Shown: positions 1-7,799 of the stretch, one piece after another
How positions within the stretch are numbered: position 1 is the stretch's first letter
Layout: every line of letters starts with the position of its first letter
From: Paenibacillus sp. HB172176
GTDB lineage: Bacteria > Bacillota > Bacilli > Paenibacillales > Paenibacillaceae
NCBI RefSeq assembly: GCF_011947265.1
Contig: NZ_JAATHD010000003.1
Location: 248,001-312,000 of the forward strand
Direction of reading: 5' to 3'
DNA length: 64,000 nt
The notes under the pieces: generated by a model
Told to the model about the DNA's origin: nothing
The model's database searches: none
Seen by the model: only the letters and a program-made list of their open reading frames with translations
Made by a program: the position numbers and the translations under genes

Positions 1-534
1 GATACGTTCGATGCGTACAAGGCATGGGAAGTAAGCAATGAATTGTCCACGCTGAAGATGCAGCAAAGCGGATATGAAGCGGGTCTAGGCATCGATATGC
101 ATTTCATGCAGCAGGCTGCGGAAGATCATAAATCCATTCTAGAGCTTGAATCTCTGCTATCCCAATTCCAGATGTTCGACAGCTTCTCGGACGAGCTTCA
201 GCAGTTTCTGTTGCAGAGCACCTTGGACGGCGAGGATGGAGCGGAGGGAGTAGGAGTAGGAGAAGACGAAGACGTCGACATGCTCACCGAGCTTTGGAAG
301 TCCGGGGATGACGAAGGCGTAGCGGAGCTCATCCAGAAGGTTCAAGAGCAAGAGGAATATTATCAGAAATTGATTGCGGAGCGGAACAAGCTCATGCTGG
401 AGAAGGTGGAGGGCTATCTGAATCAGGAGGAGCCGGGAACGTATCTGGTTATCGCCGGATATCTGCATATGCTGGGTGAGGACGGTATTGTGCCGATGCT
501 GGAAGCGGATGGCTATACCGTAACAAGAATGTAG
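1..534 (+). CDS. TraB/GumN family protein, C-terminal part (5' end outside window)
   Basis: The reading frame is open from the first base of the window, so the gene begins upstream and only the last 177 codons are seen. The segment GIDMHFMQQA followed by a LELES stretch and MFDSFSDELQ matches the C-terminal half of TraB/GumN (YbaP-like) proteins, which in Firmicutes are usually exported proteins of poorly known role. The family's N-terminal motifs lie outside the window. An acidic run of E/D/G residues sits near codons 75-90, and the protein ends in a short hydrophobic helix plus a GYTVTRM tail. A clear hairpin terminator follows 13 bases later. The first in-frame start-like codon, TTG at 43, is probably internal. 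The family call is fairly safe; the function is unknown. Confidence 0.75.
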   Translation, partial: DTFDAYKAWEVSNELSTLKMQQSGYEAGLGIDMHFMQQAAEDHKSILELESLLSQFQMFDSFSDELQQFLLQSTLDGEDGAEGVGVGEDEDVDMLTELWKSGDDEGVAELIQKVQEQEEYYQKLIAERNKLMLEKVEGYLNQEEPGTYLVIAGYLHMLGEDGIVPMLEADGYTVTRM

Positions 535-546
535 TTAATATATGTT

Positions 547-590
547 AAGCTGCCGTTCTCCTTCGAGGACGGCAGCTTTCTTGTTGTTTT
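547..590 (+). terminator. Rho-independent terminator after the TraB/GumN gene
   Basis: A perfect 10-bp stem (AAGCTGCCGT paired with ACGGCAGCTT) with a short loop is followed by a T-rich tail, just after the stop codon at 534. Confidence 0.9.
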
Positions 591-761
591 GAATGCTAAA
601 GAACGGGGCTGTTACTCACAGCTGTATTTAAACGCAGGCTCTGTCTGAATATAGAAAGCGTTTCTTACTTGCGCGCTCCAATTTGCAAAGGTTCGAGAAT
701 GGGAGTTTCTGGACGCTATTCTTTTGGAAGCTTAAGATAATCTCCAGTCACATCGACAGAC

Positions 762-1208
762 TCAATTGGAGCGTCTTGAATTCGTCGATGTGCATTTTCT
801 GTTCTTGAGAGAAAGTCCAATCCATAGCCCCAAACTGGGGACTACTGAGAAAGAGTATGCGTAGACAAGGAACAGGAGATCGGAATGGGCATTGAACAAG
901 ATTGCAATTGCCGGCGCGTTCGCGAAAGCGTATATGATCCATATCATGTTTTGCGTGGGATTTGGTGCGATTAAGCTGCATAGAGTTGCTGTAAGTAGTA
1001 ATAGAATAGAAAGAAATGAAACGGAGTTGAAATTCTCTTTAGTGGATTGTTGCGGTTTCATAAAAACAAATCCCCCAATGATATACAACAGCAGCAGGAA
1101 AGCGAGAATAAAAAGCTCGTTTGCTTTCAAATCTATGAATAGCAATTGATATCCGGCCACTCCCAGAATGAAATGAAAGAGTATGGAGCTCAGAAAATTT
1201 TTATGCAA
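762..1208 (-). CDS. Small four-helix membrane protein of unknown function
   Basis: This 148-residue protein is mostly hydrophobic, with about four membrane-spanning segments (roughly residues 5-25, 30-50, 64-84 and 90-115) and a basic tail. I do not recognise the family. The TTG start at 1208 is preferred because AAGGAGGG lies 6 bases upstream, whereas an out-of-frame ATG sits directly against that site. It lies 64 bases downstream of an XRE-type regulator on the same strand, so the two are probably co-transcribed. A regulator paired with a small membrane protein can be a sensing or immunity module, but nothing in the sequence shows a function. Confidence 0.6.
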   Translation of the reverse strand: MHKNFLSSILFHFILGVAGYQLLFIDLKANELFILAFLLLLYIIGGFVFMKPQQSTKENFNSVSFLSILLLLTATLCSLIAPNPTQNMIWIIYAFANAPAIAILFNAHSDLLFLVYAYSFSVVPSLGLWIGLSLKNRKCTSTNSRRSN

Positions 1209-1272
1209 AGCATTCCCTCCTTACAAAAACGTCTAGCCAGACGGCTAGGAATGGACAAGGCATTTTCAAATG

Positions 1273-1731
1273 TTATTGCATCTTTTCTGCTAACAAATTT
1301 AGCTGTTTCACGGCTTCTTCTTTGTCGAACGAGCTGAACCAGCGATAATCCTTTTCATCAAGTATACGAAAATGCTTGGAAATAACATTTTGTTGAAGCC
1401 GGAAGCCGCCTTGCTTCGCTTCCTCTCTCCACCACACATTGCCGCCCATCGTCTTATCCTTAGCGCGAACGAGGCTGTCATGCGCGATGGTCTCCACAAC
1501 TTCCAGCGGATCGCCGCCGATAGCGGCTTGAATAATCTCGCTGTCTCGGAACAATGCGCATAGGGCAACGGCCGTGGTCCATCCGGCAAGCATTCGATCT
1601 TTCTCGATTTGCACCAATGTCTTCTTCGAAATGCCGAGAACCTCGGCCATGTGGTCTTGGGTGTAATTTCTTTCGACGCGGACGAGCTTCATTTTTTCAG
1701 ATATGATTTGAATGAATTGTTCTTTGTTCAT
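1273..1731 (-). CDS. XRE-family (Cro/CI-type) transcriptional regulator
   Basis: The 152-residue protein has an N-terminal helix-turn-helix of the Cro/CI type at about residues 10-50; the recognition region reads YTQDHMAEVLGISKKTLVQIEK, with the typical alanine/valine and GIS turn. The C-terminal 90 residues carry no known domain that I recognise (WW and WFSSF patches, charged end). ATG start with GAGGTG upstream. The downstream gene is a small membrane protein in the same direction. An inverted repeat AGTGTA-ATTA-TACACT overlaps the predicted -10 box, suggesting self-repression. Confidence 0.8.
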   Translation of the reverse strand: MNKEQFIQIISEKMKLVRVERNYTQDHMAEVLGISKKTLVQIEKDRMLAGWTTAVALCALFRDSEIIQAAIGGDPLEVVETIAHDSLVRAKDKTMGGNVWWREEAKQGGFRLQQNVISKHFRILDEKDYRWFSSFDKEEAVKQLNLLAEKMQ

Positions 1732-1765
1732 GGGAGCACCTCGTTTCAGTTGATAACGCTTGAAT

Positions 1766-1800
1766 AGTGTAATTATACACTTTTTATTCCGGAAAGTAAT
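1766..1800 (-). promoter_or_regulatory. Predicted promoter and operator of the XRE regulator gene
   Basis: On the minus strand a perfect -10 box TATAAT (1772-1777) follows a weak -35 TTACTT after 16 bases. The -10 box lies inside the inverted repeat AGTGTA-ATTA-TACACT (1766-1781), about 40 bases before the start codon. This is a good place for the XRE protein to bind and repress itself. The operator role is inferred. Confidence 0.5.
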
Positions 1801-1836
1801 TGCTTCAAAAAGAATTGTTGCACGATCTGTGGATAG

Positions 1837-2075
1837 TACCTGGAATTTACTTATGCAATAACTCCAACTGGGAGAGTGTCTCTTGAGAAAAGATGCGAAT
1901 ATCCATTAATTTCTCAGTTAGGAGCACACATTAGAAGAATTGATGCGAATATCCATCAATATCTTCTCCGCATGTCTCAAACGGTGATTTTCAACGAGGA
2001 TTCCTGTATAATTGCAGGAATTTACTGATAGCGAGCGTTATTCGTGAAAAAGATGGATAATTGCAGGAATTTCTT
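1837..2075. repeat. Non-coding repeat cluster between the XRE gene and the T-box leader
   Basis: This gap holds no convincing gene. It contains two copies of GATGCGAATATCCAT about 48 bases apart (near 1893 and 1941) and two copies of TAATTGCAGGAATTT about 46 bases apart (near 2010 and 2057). The first of the second pair forms a stem with the preceding ATTCCTG. The units resemble the short palindromic elements at 24.2 kb and 50.4 kb in this window. Confidence 0.55.
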
Positions 2076-2160
2076 GTTTGATACTGGTTAAATCTAGAAT
2101 GCCCGGCCCGGATTTTCTCCTATCCACCTATCAAGGTTGCTCGACCAAGGCTGCCCGGCA

Positions 2161-2189
2161 ATGACAAATGGCTGCGATTCTGTTATCCT
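2161..2189 (+). promoter_or_regulatory. Predicted promoter of the glnS T-box leader
   Basis: ATGACA (one mismatch to TTGACA) at 2161-2166, a 17-base spacer, then TATCCT at 2184-2189. It sits just ahead of the T-box leader and would start transcription near 2196. Confidence 0.45.
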
Positions 2190-2195
2190 ATATCC

Positions 2196-2493
2196 AATAA
2201 TGAAACGCGACGACGAGAAGAGTAAGGGATGTGGCGCTTGCACAGAGAGCTTCCGATTGCTGAGAGGAAGTCAGGCGCGTTTCCCCGAACCAAGCCTCTG
2301 AGCAGCAGGCCGGAACCGGAAGGGGATGGCTTGACGGGAGCTCCCGTTACAGAGCTAGAGTATAATCCTTGCGGATCAGAAGCCGCGATGACGTACTTGA
2401 AGAGGTCCATGCGGCGACGCATGGATGAACCCGGGGTGGCACCGCGAAGATTTCGTCCCCAAGACTACTGTCTTGGAGGTGAAATCTTTTTTT
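2196..2493 (+). promoter_or_regulatory. T-box riboswitch leader, predicted glutamine specifier CAA
   Basis: The leader has the main T-box parts. Stem I carries AGTA (near 2219) opposite a GAAC, and the distal CAGAGAGC and GCTGAGAG patches (near 2240-2270). The conserved T-box motif GGGGTGGCACCGCG lies at 2433-2446. It is followed by a long terminator hairpin (2447-2493) with arms around AGATTTC/GAAATCT and CCAAGAC/GTCTTGG, then seven T residues. The codon after GAAC in the specifier loop reads CAA at 2291-2293, followed by a purine, which fits glutamine and the downstream gene. Uncharged tRNA-Gln would favour the antiterminator and allow glnS expression. The T-box call is secure; the specifier position is inferred by hand. 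Confidence 0.88.
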
Positions 2494-2544
2494 GTTGCGC
2501 GAGTAGGCTGGCCCATTCATGAGTTCAAGAAGGAGGCGTTGGCG

Positions 2545-4224
2545 ATGGTTGACGAGAAGAGAACGAATTCAGAGCATTTTCTGATCAAAAATATACGGGA
2601 AGAGCTGAAGGAGAGTCCCTTCAGCAGAGAAATGTGCACAAGGTTCCCTCCCGAGCCGAACGGCTATTTGCATATCGGGAGCTCCTATGCGATTCATACG
2701 AATGACCGGGTTGCTCAGCAATTTGGCGGTCGCTTTCATCTGCGGTTCGATGATACGAATCCGCTCAAGGAAGACGCAGAATATGTGAATGCGATCATCG
2801 AAGACATGAAGTGGCTCGGGTACGATCCGAAGGAGCATATCTATTACGGCTCCGATTATTCGGAGGAGATCTATCGATGCGCGCTCAGCTTGATTCGGCA
2901 AGGCAAAGCCTATGTCTGCGAGCTGTCTGCCGAAGAGATGACCAAAACCCGGGGGACGCTGACTTCTCCGGGCACGAACAGTCCTTACCGTGAGCGTTCG
3001 CCTGAGGAGAACGAGGTACTATTCAAAGCGATGAGGAACGGGGAGCTCCCGGATGGATCGAAGGTGCTGCGGGCAAAGATCGATATGGCTTCGCCGAATA
3101 TGAACATGCGCGATCCGGTGCTGTATCGCATCATTCATGCGCCTCATTACCGGACGGGAAGCGACTGGTGCATCTATCCGATGTATGATTTCGCTCACCC
3201 CATTCAAGATGCAATTGAAGGTGTAACGTATTCCTTGTGTTCCATCGAATTCAAGGATCATCGTCCATTATACGAGTGGGTGCTAGGAGAGCTGAAAATT
3301 TCGGAGCCGCCGAGGCAAAGGGAATTCGGAAGGCTGAGCTTGACGGGAGTGGTAACGAGCAAGCGATTTCTAAGACAGATGGTTGAAGGCGGCTATGTGG
3401 ACGGCTGGGATGATCCTCGCATGCCGACGCTGCGGGGCATGCGGAGAAGAGGCTTTACGCCGGAGAGCATACGCAGCTTTGTCGACGAGATTGGCAATAT
3501 AAGAGCGCAAAGCACGGTGCACATCTCGCTCTTGGAACAGCTGCTGAGGCAAGAGCTAAAGGCGAATGCCAAAAGCCTGATGGCCGTGCTGCGGCCGCTC
3601 AAGGTTGTCATCACAAACTATCCGGAGTCGGAAACCGAGCTGCTCGGCATCGAGAACAACAGCGCAAATGCATCGTTGGGGACGCGCGAGGTTCCCTTCT
3701 CGCGAACGATCTACATTGAACGTGAGGACTTCATGGAGCATCCGGAGAAGGGCTTTCATCGCTTAACGCCGGGCGGCGAGGTCAGGCTTAAGGGCGCTTA
3801 TTTTATCCGCTGCAACGAGGTGGTGAAGGATGAGGCAACCGGCGAAGTAACGGAGCTTCGCTGCACTTATGATCCCGAGACGAAGAGCGGGAGCGGATTC
3901 ACGGGACGCAAGGTGAAGGGAACGATTCATTGGGTGTCCGTGAAGCATGCGGTGAAAGCGGAAGCGAGGTTGTATGACCGCTTGCTGCTGGAGGAACGGC
4001 TGCCGGAAGACGGAGACGCGGATTGGGAGAAGGCGATTAACCCGGAATCTCTCCTAATACTGGATAATATCGCTATCGAGCCTGCCGTATTGCGGATACG
4101 TCCAGAGGAGAAGCTCCAATTCCTTCGCCATGGGTATTTCTGTCAAGATTCCAAGCTGAGCGAGACAGATCGACTTGTCTTCAACCGTATTGTGCCGCTG
4201 AAGGATTCCTGGAAGCGGGAGTAG
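2545..4224 (+). CDS. glnS: Glutaminyl-tRNA synthetase (class I)
   Basis: This 559-residue enzyme attaches glutamine to tRNA-Gln in the cytoplasm. The ATP-binding HIGH-like motif reads PPEPNGYLHIGSS near residues 35-47, and the KMSKS-like loop reads VTSKR within the block GWDDPRMPTL, as in E. coli GlnRS (554 residues). The C-terminal anticodon-binding beta-barrel region is complete. The start chosen is ATG 2545, with AAGGAGG 8 bases upstream; longer in-frame readings run into the T-box terminator and are excluded. Many Bacilli lack this enzyme and make Gln-tRNA through GatCAB, so its presence under a Gln-type T-box is notable. A hairpin follows the gene. Confidence 0.95.
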   Translation: MVDEKRTNSEHFLIKNIREELKESPFSREMCTRFPPEPNGYLHIGSSYAIHTNDRVAQQFGGRFHLRFDDTNPLKEDAEYVNAIIEDMKWLGYDPKEHIYYGSDYSEEIYRCALSLIRQGKAYVCELSAEEMTKTRGTLTSPGTNSPYRERSPEENEVLFKAMRNGELPDGSKVLRAKIDMASPNMNMRDPVLYRIIHAPHYRTGSDWCIYPMYDFAHPIQDAIEGVTYSLCSIEFKDHRPLYEWVLGELKISEPPRQREFGRLSLTGVVTSKRFLRQMVEGGYVDGWDDPRMPTLRGMRRRGFTPESIRSFVDEIGNIRAQSTVHISLLEQLLRQELKANAKSLMAVLRPLKVVITNYPESETELLGIENNSANASLGTREVPFSRTIYIEREDFMEHPEKGFHRLTPGGEVRLKGAYFIRCNEVVKDEATGEVTELRCTYDPETKSGSGFTGRKVKGTIHWVSVKHAVKAEARLYDRLLLEERLPEDGDADWEKAINPESLLILDNIAIEPAVLRIRPEEKLQFLRHGYFCQDSKLSETDRLVFNRIVPLKDSWKRE

Positions 4225-4243
4225 GGCAACCTGTGAATTTCAA

Positions 4244-4281
4244 GGCTGTCTTCGCAAGTGTTAACGCTTGCGAAGACAGCC
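4244..4281. terminator. Hairpin between convergent glnS and SDR genes
   Basis: A perfect 15-bp stem (GGCTGTCTTCGCAAG and its complement) with an 8-base loop lies between two convergent genes and could end transcription from both sides. The T-tract is weak. Confidence 0.7.
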
Positions 4282-4304
4282 TGCTATTGTTCGATTTGAA
4301 AGTG

Positions 4305-5150
4305 CTATGCGCCGGTTATTCGTTTCAACAACAATAAGAGCTCATTCTGGAATTTCTGATCAAGCACGATTTGAGGAGGACGAACTGCCTTGCCTTTCTC
4401 GATATAAATGCCGGTCTTCTCTTTCAGACTAGGTGCATGCGCGGCTTCATAAATCCGTTTGGCGCCAACATCCGGCGATGAGAAAAATATGCGAAACAGC
4501 TTGAACAAGCCTGGCAACGCGGTATTGTTCGCCATTGGGGTTTTATTCGGACCAGGGTCGACGATGCGCAGCTTGATGCCGTCATTCGTGAATTCCTTGG
4601 ACAACGCCAGGAAGGCTGACGTCGTTGCCAGCTTGCTTTGCGCATACAGCGCGAACTTCTTCATCCGTTGCGGCTTCTGCAATTCTGTTAAGGATACCTT
4701 GCGCACCATTCGCATAGCGCTTGATCCGACGACAATAACAATTGGATTCGCTGCAGCGGCTAATAGCGGCTTTAACAACCGGGTCAATAAGTAAGGAGCC
4801 GTCGTATTCACTTCGAAATGCAGGTCATTGCCTTGCGGCGAGGATTGACGTGTATCCAGCAATATGCCGGCGTTATGAATGAGCAAGTCGATATGAGGAC
4901 GGAGTCCGCCAATCTGCGCTGCAGCCCATTTAATCGATTCATGATCGGATAGATCGGCAGTGACTGAAACGATGTCTTGATTGTTGCTGCTTAGCTTTCT
5001 AAGCTCCGTAATCTGCCTCTCTGTGCGCGCTTTGTCCCTGTTAACCAGTACCATGTGATAACCGTCCTTCATGAGCAGTTTGCTCAGTTCCGAGCCGATG
5101 CCGGAATAAGATGCGGTAATGACCGCGATTTTGCGTTCGTTGTTAATCAT
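4305..5150 (-). CDS. Short-chain dehydrogenase/reductase (SDR)
   Basis: This 281-residue protein has an SDR Rossmann fold. A nucleotide-binding loop reads TASYSGIG at residues 12-19 (the usual TGxxxGIG with Ala for the first Gly). It also has NAG at IHNAG, a serine in VVGSS, and the catalytic YxxxK as YAQSK near residue 169. The substrate cannot be read from sequence; retinol/protochlorophyllide-reductase-like SDRs of this length are typical. It is transcribed in the same direction as, and downstream of, a TetR regulator. Its leader carries a sequence nearly identical to one ahead of the regulator, so the TetR protein probably controls it. Confidence 0.85.
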   Translation of the reverse strand: MINNERKIAVITASYSGIGSELSKLLMKDGYHMVLVNRDKARTERQITELRKLSSNNQDIVSVTADLSDHESIKWAAAQIGGLRPHIDLLIHNAGILLDTRQSSPQGNDLHFEVNTTAPYLLTRLLKPLLAAAANPIVIVVGSSAMRMVRKVSLTELQKPQRMKKFALYAQSKLATTSAFLALSKEFTNDGIKLRIVDPGPNKTPMANNTALPGLFKLFRIFFSSPDVGAKRIYEAAHAPSLKEKTGIYIEKGKAVRPPQIVLDQKFQNELLLLLKRITGA

Positions 5151-5176
5151 GGGAAATAACCTTCTTTCTCCTCTTA

Positions 5177-5198
5177 TTGGAACGTTCGTTCAAATATA
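5177..5198. promoter_or_regulatory. Putative TetR operator ahead of the SDR gene
   Basis: The site holds GGAACGTTCGTTC followed by AAATATA, with an inner GAACGTTC palindrome. It lies 27 bases before the SDR start codon. A near copy stands at 5891-5912 ahead of the TetR gene. Confidence 0.6.
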
Positions 5199-5271
5199 TG
5201 TGAAAATAGTGACCTGTTTGATTAACAGGTCGACTATTGGAAGCAAATATAGCGCTCAAGTATGAATGTAT

Positions 5272-5856
5272 TCACTCTTTCAACACGGCCAAGGTAGTGC
5301 TGATTACATCATTCAAAAAGGATTTTGTCAGATTGGTCTTGGCAAGCGAAGCCAATCCGGCGAACGAGCTCGTTAAATATCTTCCGGTTGATTGGGCGTC
5401 AAGGCTGGAGCGAAGCTCGCCGGAGGCAATTCCGGCTTCAATGCAAGCAGTGAATGCTTCCTCTAAACGCTCGAAATTGCGAGTAACGATTGAAGCGGCT
5501 TGTTCATCATGCAGTCCAAGCTCGCTGGCCGTATTTGTCATGAAACAGCCCCAATTGCAGCCATCTTCATGAACGAGCTCCACCACATTGGAGAATAGCT
5601 GTTGGAGTGTGGGATAGACAGACTTGCCGGTGGTCAATGAAAGAATCACCATCGACATATAATTTTGCGAATATCGATCCAAGGCTTGTAGAAACAAGGC
5701 GTGTTTGTCGCCGAAGGTGTCATAGATGCTTCCTCGATTAATGCCCATTTCTTGCACGAGATCGTTAATGGACGTTCGTTCATAGCCGTTGCGCCAGAAT
5801 AGCTTTAACGCTTTCTCAAGGGCGGCGGAAGGTTCAAATTCCTTAGTTCGAGCCAT
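5272..5856 (-). CDS. TetR/AcrR-family transcriptional regulator
   Basis: The 194-residue protein starts MARTKEFEP and has an N-terminal TetR helix-turn-helix (about residues 10-55). Its motif region TSINDLVQEMGINRGSIYDTF is typical of the YxxF-type TetR recognition helix. The C-terminal part is a helical ligand-binding and dimer domain. ATG 5856 is chosen because AAGGAGG lies 10 bases upstream; a longer frame to 5958 lacks a site. A GGAATGATTGTTC box in its own leader matches that before the SDR gene downstream, suggesting that it represses itself and the SDR. Confidence 0.88.
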   Translation of the reverse strand: MARTKEFEPSAALEKALKLFWRNGYERTSINDLVQEMGINRGSIYDTFGDKHALFLQALDRYSQNYMSMVILSLTTGKSVYPTLQQLFSNVVELVHEDGCNWGCFMTNTASELGLHDEQAASIVTRNFERLEEAFTACIEAGIASGELRSSLDAQSTGRYLTSSFAGLASLAKTNLTKSFLNDVISTTLAVLKE

Positions 5857-5890
5857 AATTTCAAGCCTCCTTGCATGCAGTATATCATTT

Positions 5891-5912
5891 CTGGAATGAT
5901 TGTTCAAATATA
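5891..5912. promoter_or_regulatory. Putative TetR operator ahead of the tetR-type gene
   Basis: GGAATGATTGTTC followed by AAATATA. It matches the sequence at 5177-5198 at about 17 of 20 core positions and lies 35 bases ahead of the regulator's start codon. Confidence 0.6.
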
Positions 5913-6009
5913 AATTTCGAAAGAAAGCATGCTTTATCGACGAATGCACCAATTGCAATCTAGGCGAGTATAGTGAGTAACAAACATGTAATGAAAAGGA
6001 GTGCCTGCT

Positions 6010-6507
6010 TTGTATTATTACGGATATCCTTACCCCGCTTGTATCCCGGTTCCGCGCAACAGCATGAGTCCGTCTGTTCCTTCCTGTCTGGAGGATGCCC
6101 TGAAGTTAATTAGAGAATCCGTAGGCAGCGAGCGGGAAGATGAATTGTTCTACGATTATCTTATCTCCGTCGCTCCCACGCAGGACGAGAAGGATATCAT
6201 TGCTTCCATCCGAGACGACGAGCGGCATCATAATCAAATGTTCCGCTCGATCTATCGGGATTTTACGGGACAAGAGGTTCAGACGACAGATGAAGAGACG
6301 TTCGTGAAGCCGGACAATTATGTTGACGGTATCAAGAAGGCGTTGTTCGGAGAGCTCAAGGCGGTCGAGAAGTATCGTAAAATCAGGCAATGTCTGCCCC
6401 ACGGTCCCTATCGCGATATGTTGTTCGAAATTATTACGGATGAGCTGAAGCATGCTTCCAAATACAATTATCTTTTTGCCCTGAACAAAGCGGGAGGCAA
6501 GCATTGA
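6010..6507 (+). CDS. Ferritin-like/rubrerythrin-fold protein
   Basis: After a Tyr/Pro-rich leader (about 25 residues), the protein has a four-helix ferritin-like layout. Helix pairs carry E and H residues in EREDELFYDYL, DDERHHNQMF, ELKAVEKYR and DELKHASKY, the pattern of a di-iron site of the ExxH type. Likely roles are metal binding or oxidative stress defence, but many such Bacillus proteins are uncharacterised. The TTG at 6010 is the best start: AAAAGGAG ends 8 bases before it, whereas the GTG at 6001 overlaps that site. It stands alone between divergent and downstream genes. Confidence 0.75.
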   Translation: MYYYGYPYPACIPVPRNSMSPSVPSCLEDALKLIRESVGSEREDELFYDYLISVAPTQDEKDIIASIRDDERHHNQMFRSIYRDFTGQEVQTTDEETFVKPDNYVDGIKKALFGELKAVEKYRKIRQCLPHGPYRDMLFEIITDELKHASKYNYLFALNKAGGKH

Positions 6508-6659
6508 AACAATCCACCAGGTTTTTCAGCTCGTTTCATTGTTGGCCCTTCTCCCTGTACACGATCCAGCCGTCACTGTGATATAGTGGAGCTACCGGAG
6601 AACGCAGAGCAAGCAGAAAAACGCGATTCTCAACAGGAATGGAAGCGGGAGGCCACACA

Positions 6660-7790
6660 TTGAACAGAAGCTCGAAATCAAAGGATCAATCAAAAAAGAA
6701 TTCGCGGACTGGCGCGCATGCCAAGCCGCAATTAAGATCGAAAGCAAGGGCAGAGGGGGGAAGCGATACAAACGGGATATCTTCGTCAAAGGGGAGAGCC
6801 TCGTCAAACAAGAGAGCCCTGTTAGGGGAATGGACCTCATCAAGCGAGAGAGACCCGTCAAAAGGGAGTGCCCCTTCAAAGAGGAGGACTTCTACTAGTG
6901 AGAATAAGCGGAGCAGTCAGCCAGCGAGCCGCGTCTTTCAGGTGAAAGAGTCGGCAGAGCTTCTTGCCTTTCTGCTCCAAACGCAGACGAAGCTAAGCCG
7001 CAATTCGGTGAAGTCGCTGCTTACGCGCGGTCAGGTCCTGGTGAACGATCGGATGGAGAAAGCTTACAATTTCCAATTGGAACCCGGCTTTACCGTTACG
7101 ATTAGGCGTGAAGGAGCCGAGCAGAAGGCTCCTTTTATCGGCTTGTCTATTCTGCATGAGGATGACGATATTATCATTATCAATAAAGATGCAGGCTTGT
7201 TGTCCATCGCGTCCGAGAAAGAGAATGATGTTACGGCCTATCGCCAGCTCATGGCGCATGTTCGGACAAGCGATCCCAGGGCGCGAATCTTCGTCGTGCA
7301 CCGTCTCGACCGGGACACCTCGGGCGTCATGATGTTCGCGAAGAGCGAGCAGATTCAGCAGCAACTGCAGAATGCTTGGCAAGAGACGGTGCTGGAACGC
7401 AGCTATATCGCTTTGGTCGAGGGCGAAGTGAAGCGGCAGGAGGGCAAGATCGAATCCTGGCTTCAGGAGAGCAGCACGCTGAAAATGTATTCGAGCTCCC
7501 GTCCGAATGACGGGCTTCATGCGATTACGCATTACAAGAAGCTGCAATCGAACAAGCAGTTCAGCTTGCTGGAGGTGCGGCTTGAGACGGGCAGGAAGAA
7601 CCAGATTCGCGTTCATATGCAGGATATCGGCCATCCAATCGTCGGCGACAAGAAGTATGGCTCGAAGTCGCGCGTTATTCCAAGACTCGGCCTTCATGCT
7701 CGTATTCTTGCTTTCACTCATCCAACCATCGGCAAGATTCTGCGCTTCGAAGCGCAGTCGCCGAAGTCGTTCTTCAGTCCGTTTCGTTAA
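6660..7790 (+). CDS. RluA-family pseudouridine synthase with basic low-complexity N-terminus
   Basis: The enzyme isomerises uridine to pseudouridine in rRNA or tRNA. The first 85 or so residues are a Ser/Lys/Arg-rich disordered stretch. An S4-like RNA-binding part follows (LSRNSVKSLLTRGQVLVND). The catalytic domain carries HRLDRDTSG, whose first Asp is the expected nucleophile (about residue 216), then RKNQIRVHM and GHPIVGDKKYG, all hallmark RluA motifs. TTG 6660 has GGGAGG 7 bases upstream and is preferred over ATG 6639, which has only a weak site. The basic tail may help RNA binding. The exact target base is not deducible. Confidence 0.88.
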   Translation: MNRSSKSKDQSKKNSRTGAHAKPQLRSKARAEGGSDTNGISSSKGRASSNKRALLGEWTSSSERDPSKGSAPSKRRTSTSENKRSSQPASRVFQVKESAELLAFLLQTQTKLSRNSVKSLLTRGQVLVNDRMEKAYNFQLEPGFTVTIRREGAEQKAPFIGLSILHEDDDIIIINKDAGLLSIASEKENDVTAYRQLMAHVRTSDPRARIFVVHRLDRDTSGVMMFAKSEQIQQQLQNAWQETVLERSYIALVEGEVKRQEGKIESWLQESSTLKMYSSSRPNDGLHAITHYKKLQSNKQFSLLEVRLETGRKNQIRVHMQDIGHPIVGDKKYGSKSRVIPRLGLHARILAFTHPTIGKILRFEAQSPKSFFSPFR

Positions 7791-7799
7791 GCAACAGAA

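Noticed and set aside
2425..2544. Extra N-terminal codons for glnS
   Set aside because: They overlap the T-box motif and its terminator; ATG 2545 has a proper ribosome binding site.
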